Assembly (NCBI GenBank): GCA_965205045.1
Contig: OZ242031.1
Coordinates: forward strand, 3,720,001-3,784,000
DNA length: 64,000 nt
Origin: UBA6522 sp965205045
Lineage (GTDB): Bacteria > Pseudomonadota > Gammaproteobacteria > Steroidobacterales > Rariloculaceae
Direction of reading: 5' to 3'
In this document: piece by piece, positions 60,613-64,000 of the stretch
Position numbering within the stretch: the stretch's first letter is position 1
Layout of the letters: each line of letters begins with the position of its first letter
Notes under the pieces: generated by a model
What the model saw: the letters and a program-made list of their open reading frames with translations, nothing else
What the model was told of the DNA's origin: nothing
Database searches by the model: none
Translations under genes and position numbers: made by a program

Positions 60613-60656
60613 CTGTTGCGTCCTCCTGGGGTGGTGGGTTGCGAAAGCGTTGTCCT

Positions 60657-61343
60657 TCACCATTCCTGGTTCCTGATCACCACCTTGATGGCGCCGTCGA
60701 GTTTTTCCCGGGCGTGCCTGAGGGCTTGCGGCAATTCGCCCAATGGGAAGGTGTGGGTGTGCACAGGCGAGGCGTCGAACTTTCGCTGTGCCATGAGCGC
60801 GGCGGCGCGCCGTACGGCGCTCTGACCTTCGCCTCTGATCCCGGACATGTTGTCCGGCACTCGCACCAGCGTATTGACGTGATTGACGGCGTACTGGGTG
60901 AACGCGCCGTCGGTGGTGTAGCCGTTGGCGCGGTGACCCTTGGGGAAGGCGCCGAAATTGGCGCCGTAATTCAGACAGGATGTGTACATGCCCATGCGGC
61001 AGCGTGGGCAACGCCCGCAGCCGGCATGGATTTCCACGGCAATCCGGTCGCCGACCGCGTATTCGTCCACGGTTGGGCCCAGCGCCACGATGGTACCCAT
61101 GTACTCGTGACCGGGCGTGAAATTCTTGTTGAAGGGGAGTTCGCCGTCGATCAGGGCAGGGGAGCCGTGGCTGATGATCTCAAGGTCCGTGGCGCAGATC
61201 GCGACCGCGTCGATCCGGACCAGCACCTCGGCCACTCCCGGCTGCGGTACGGGTTTTTCGACCGGCTCCAGCTCATCCGGATCGCCCAGGACCCAGGCCT
61301 TCATGGTTTCCGGAATATCCAATTCCAAGACCTGCGCCATCAC
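60657..61343 (-). pseudogene. zinc-type alcohol dehydrogenase with internal in-frame deletion
   Basis: The 228-residue frame contains the complete N-terminal GroES-like domain of a zinc alcohol dehydrogenase: ICATDLEIISHG with the catalytic Cys50, TPGHEYMG with the His, and four structural-zinc Cys (109, 112, 115, 123). After VRVPDNMSG at residue 168 it jumps directly to the end of the fold (FPLGELPQALRHAREKLDGAIKVVI). The NAD-binding Rossmann part, about 120 residues, is missing, while the frame stays open. The normal length is about 340-350. It cannot bind NAD, so it is probably inactive, though a shorter product is possible. Confidence 0.75.
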
Positions 61344-61406
61344 CTAGACTTTAGGTGTTTTGCTGTTTATAACAAGCTGATAAATATAAACTTATCTCTT
61401 GTAATC
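61344..61406 (-). other. short AT-rich spacer
   Basis: A 63-base AT-rich spacer separates the second molybdopterin subunit gene from the alcohol dehydrogenase remnant. It contains the ribosome-binding site of the latter. Confidence 0.3.
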
Positions 61407-62417
61407 CTACGCTGCATCTGCCTGCTCGGCGGCGCGCTTGTCGTTGATGGCGGCCAAAACCCGCTCCGCCGTCGCGGGCAGGGCAGTGATTCTGACGCCC
61501 ACCGCATCGTAGATGGCGTTCATGATGCATGCCGCAGTGGGTACCGCCGTGGGCTCGCCGGCGCCCTTGGCGCCGAAAGGACCGGTGGGATCGTAGTTGT
61601 CAACCAGTCCGACCTCGATTTCCGGCATATCCAGACTGGTGGGCATGATGTAGTTGGTCAGATTCGGGTTGATCTGCCGGCCTTCCTCGAACAGGATCTC
61701 TTCCTGGAGCGCGAATCCCACGCCCATGGAAATCCCGCCCTGAATCTGGCCTTCGACCAGCATGGGGTTGATGGGCGTCCCGCAATCGTGGACCGCCACG
61801 ATCTTGAGTATCTCCACTTCGCCCGTTTCGTCGTCGACTTCCACGTCGGCAATCTGGGTGGCGTAGACGTAGGTGTTGAAGGGCTTGCCCTGGCCCGTTT
61901 CCGGGTCCATATCCACGGTCGGCGGGTTGTACGACGCGCTGCCGATGGCCGGATTGCCCAGTACGGACTCGCTGTGATGCACCACCTTGTCGATGGCGAT
62001 GGACCTTGCAGGAAATCCCAGCACCTGGATGCGGCGGTCCCTGACTTCCAGTTGTTCCGGCTTGACGTTGAGCAGCGGAGCGGCCGCCTCGAACAGAATG
62101 TCGCGCGCCTTCTCGGCAGCGCGGACGATGGCGTTGCCCGTGACGTAGGTGGTGCGGCTGGCGATGGCGCCGGTGTCCATGGGCGTGACATCGGTGTCGC
62201 CGGAGACCACATGAACGTCGTCGGTGGCCAGACCCAGCGTTTCCGCGGCAATCTGGGCGAGCACCGTCAGGGCGCCCTGACCGGTTTCCACGGTCCCGGT
62301 GAGCAGCGTCGCGGTACCGTCCGTATTCACCTTTACCGTTGCCGCACTGGGGTTGGCCGCCACCGTAAAGCCGATGGGATACCACATGCAGGCCATGCCG
62401 CGTCCGCGCTTCTTCAT
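61407..62417 (-). CDS. molybdopterin-binding subunit of xanthine dehydrogenase family, C-terminal piece
   Basis: From ATG 62417 the product has 336 residues and covers the C-terminal half of a CoxL/XdhB-type molybdenum subunit: GTVETGQGALTVLAQIAAETL (the GQG molybdopterin loop), SGDTDVTPMDTGAIASRTTYVTGNA, and ADVEVDDETGEVEIL. The terminal EPPxGAKGxGE motif is present as GPFGAKGAGEPT with the catalytic Glu. It overlaps the upstream piece by four bases (ATGA) and starts MKKRGRGMA, a point internal to single-chain relatives. Confidence 0.82.
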   Translation of the reverse strand: MKKRGRGMACMWYPIGFTVAANPSAATVKVNTDGTATLLTGTVETGQGALTVLAQIAAETLGLATDDVHVVSGDTDVTPMDTGAIASRTTYVTGNAIVRAAEKARDILFEAAAPLLNVKPEQLEVRDRRIQVLGFPARSIAIDKVVHHSESVLGNPAIGSASYNPPTVDMDPETGQGKPFNTYVYATQIADVEVDDETGEVEILKIVAVHDCGTPINPMLVEGQIQGGISMGVGFALQEEILFEEGRQINPNLTNYIMPTSLDMPEIEVGLVDNYDPTGPFGAKGAGEPTAVPTAACIMNAIYDAVGVRITALPATAERVLAAINDKRAAEQADAA

Positions 62418-63820
62418 GCTTGCCACTCCTTCCAGCGGAAGCGATCCGCCGCCTGGGTCAGCGACTCCTTCAACGCCACGCTCTGCAGGCTCTGGCCCGT
62501 GGGGCTCAGGGAATTCTCCGAAAAGCCGTTGCGCAGCCGAATCTCCAGAGGATCGATGCCCAGGGCGTCGGCGATGTCGTCCATCTGCGACTCGTAGGCA
62601 AAGCAGACCTGGGGTGCGCCGAAGCCCCGCATGGCGCCCGTCGTGGTCTTGTTGGTGTAGACCGCGTATGCCTCAACCAGGACGTTGTCGATGTTGTACG
62701 GCCCCGGCGCCAGGATGGATCCCTTGCCGATGGTGGTGCCCGTCCATGAACAATAGGCACCGCCATCGAGCACCAGGCGGATCTTGCGGGCAAGAATCCT
62801 GCCCTGGTTATCGACACCCGTGGTGTAGTCCATGACGAATGGGTGCCGGATGGTCGAGGAGACGAACTCGTCGCCGCGGCTGTAGATAGCCTTGACGGGC
62901 CGGCGGGACTTCCTGGACAACAGCGCCACGATGGGTTCGTTGGTGATTTCGTTCTTGCCGCCGAAATTGCCGCCGACTATCGTGCCGATCAGGCGGATTC
63001 GGCTCTGGGGCATTTGCAGCGTGCGTGCCAGGTCCTCGCGGCCGAGGGTGATGCGGCCGAGACTCGACCAGATCGAGACACGGCCGTTGCCGTCCCAGGA
63101 CGCGATGGTCGCGTGGGGTTCCAGGGGTACGTGCTCCACCATCTGGGTACTGAACCGGCGCTCGAAGACATGGTCCGATGCGGCCAGCCCGGCCTCCACA
63201 TCGCCCTTCTTGATTACCTTGCTGGTGTAGATGTTGGTATCGCCGCCGTGAACCTTGGGCGAGTCCTCCTTCAGCGCCTCCAGCGGGTCGAAGACGGCCG
63301 GCAACGGCTCGTATTCGACCTTGATCTTCTCCAGGGCGTCCAGGGCGAACTGTTCGGTCGTCGCCGCTACGGCCGCCACGCCGTCGCCGCGGTGCCGCGC
63401 GATAGGGTAGGCCAGAATCGGCTGGTCCTGGTAGGTGGGGCCGAATGAATTCTCCGGCACTTCGGCGCCGGTCAGCGTCGCGATGACGCCGGGCATTTTC
63501 TCCGCCTCGCTGGTATCGATGCTCACGATTCGCGCATGCGCGTATTCGCTGCGCAGGACCTTCGCGTGCAGCATGTGCGGGAAGGTGATGTCGTCGATGT
63601 ACTGGGTCTGCCCGAGTCCGTGCAGACGCCCGTCGGGTCGTGTGGCCCTCTGGCCTACGGCCGGGGTTCTGAGACGGGCCTCGCTCTCCGGAAGTTCCAG
63701 CGGGAAGGTGACAGGCTGATCGATGGGTACCGCGAGCGGCTGTCTCGACGGCGCTCTGGCTTCACGCGCAGTGACCAGATCCTCAACGTTGGTCTGTATA
63801 TCCTTAACTCGAGTCGCCAT
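62414..63820 (-). CDS. molybdopterin-binding subunit of xanthine dehydrogenase family, N-terminal piece
   Basis: The 468-residue product starts with ATG 63820 and covers the N-terminal half of the same subunit: GLGQTQYIDDITFPHMLHAKVLRSEYAHARI, PLEPHATIASWDGNGRVSIWSS, GTIVGGNFGGKNE (a molybdopterin-binding loop) and TGAMRGFGAPQVCFAYE with the conserved Arg. It ends at RWKEWQA, where single-chain relatives continue. Together with the next gene it equals one normal subunit of about 800 residues. Nicotinate dehydrogenase of Eubacterium barkeri has the same kind of split. Confidence 0.82.
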   Translation of the reverse strand: MATRVKDIQTNVEDLVTAREARAPSRQPLAVPIDQPVTFPLELPESEARLRTPAVGQRATRPDGRLHGLGQTQYIDDITFPHMLHAKVLRSEYAHARIVSIDTSEAEKMPGVIATLTGAEVPENSFGPTYQDQPILAYPIARHRGDGVAAVAATTEQFALDALEKIKVEYEPLPAVFDPLEALKEDSPKVHGGDTNIYTSKVIKKGDVEAGLAASDHVFERRFSTQMVEHVPLEPHATIASWDGNGRVSIWSSLGRITLGREDLARTLQMPQSRIRLIGTIVGGNFGGKNEITNEPIVALLSRKSRRPVKAIYSRGDEFVSSTIRHPFVMDYTTGVDNQGRILARKIRLVLDGGAYCSWTGTTIGKGSILAPGPYNIDNVLVEAYAVYTNKTTTGAMRGFGAPQVCFAYESQMDDIADALGIDPLEIRLRNGFSENSLSPTGQSLQSVALKESLTQAADRFRWKEWQA

Positions 63821-63846
63821 TGGATTCTCCTGGTAATGGGCGGCGT

Positions 63847-64000
63847 TCAGACGGTGGCTTGCTCCTGGCTCATCGTCTCGCCTGCCTCGATGACCGCCTC
63901 AATGATCTTGGTATATCCGGTACAACGGCACAGGTTGCCCGCCAGAGCGTCCCGGACCTCGAAGACGGATGGCTCCGGGTTGGTATCCAGCAGGTTCTTT
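63847..64000 (-). CDS. 2Fe-2S subunit of xanthine dehydrogenase family, 3-prime end only
   Basis: The leftward frame enters from the right edge of the window and ends at 63847. It encodes the C-terminal end of a CoxS-type iron-sulfur subunit: LLDTNPEPSVFEVRDALAG followed by NLCRCTGYTKIIEAV, where the CRCTGY motif supplies ligands of the second 2Fe-2S cluster. Fifty-one codons are visible. It is followed after 26 bases by the molybdenum subunit gene, the usual order for such enzymes. Confidence 0.85.
   Translation of the reverse strand, partial: KNLLDTNPEPSVFEVRDALAGNLCRCTGYTKIIEAVIEAGETMSQEQATV

Overview
The window looks like the chromosome of a GC-rich, aerobic, free-living proteobacterium, most likely a gammaproteobacterium. 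It has a complete System I cytochrome c maturation operon (ccmABCDEFGHI), a TonB-dependent receptor paired with a beta-helix lipoprotein, a TRAP transporter, an RnfC homologue, and small-molecule oxidoreductases of the xanthine dehydrogenase type. No rRNA gene or ribosomal protein gene is present to fix the taxonomy, so the assignment is inferred from gene content and operon style.

Layout. (1) 0-2.3 kb: the end of a TTQ amine dehydrogenase cluster (mauE, mauD, mauA and a monoheme cytochrome c), followed by tRNA-Gly(GCC). (2) 2.7-6.5 kb: a short NfeD-like protein, then a leftward peptidase S33 - NatA - NatB operon. (3) 6.9-13.5 kb: a meta-cleavage aromatic pathway resembling homoprotocatechuate degradation (amidohydrolase, LigB/LigA dioxygenase, HpaE-like dehydrogenase, HpaF-like isomerase, DapA-family lyase, FAH-family decarboxylase/isomerase). 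The amine dehydrogenase could feed phenylacetaldehydes towards it. (4) 13.5-15.5 kb: toxin-antitoxin genes, some decayed. (5) 15.5-19.2 kb: a TRAP transporter and a HupE/UreJ membrane protein. (6) 19.3-32.1 kb: a likely defence island. It starts at tRNA-Cys, whose last 24 bases are repeated at 32.1 kb. It carries PIN/RHH, two nucleotidyltransferase modules, a STAND-like ATPase-nuclease, a HIRAN protein and a type III restriction-modification system. (7) 30.8-39.6 kb: more accessory DNA, including an ABC-ATPase/PIN/small membrane protein operon, a partial rearranged duplicate of it, a retropepsin pair, and many remnants. (8) 39.7-44.8 kb: CBS protein, orphan RnfC, cupin, AhpD-like protein, FAD oxidoreductase. 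(9) 45.5-47.8 kb: an ABC-ATPase/DUF4276 (TOPRIM-like) pair next to a tRNA-Leu(UAA) gene interrupted by a group I intron; a damaged copy of part of that tRNA/intron lies on the far side of the pair. (10) 48-53.5 kb: PAP2 phosphatase, DgkA, lipoprotein and TonB receptor. (11) 53.6-60.3 kb: the ccm operon. (12) 60.3-64 kb: a leftward operon with a 2Fe-2S subunit, a molybdopterin subunit split over two genes, an internally deleted zinc alcohol dehydrogenase and a DUF1330 protein.

The most notable signals are the intron-containing tRNA-Leu with a neighbouring defence-like ATPase/TOPRIM module bounded by a partial copy of the same tRNA/intron; the tRNA-Cys island with a 24-bp terminal repeat; the ATPase/PIN operon with its chimeric duplicate; and repeated 5-prime gene fragments inside the island. 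All names rest on motifs and family memory read from the sequence; no database search was run.
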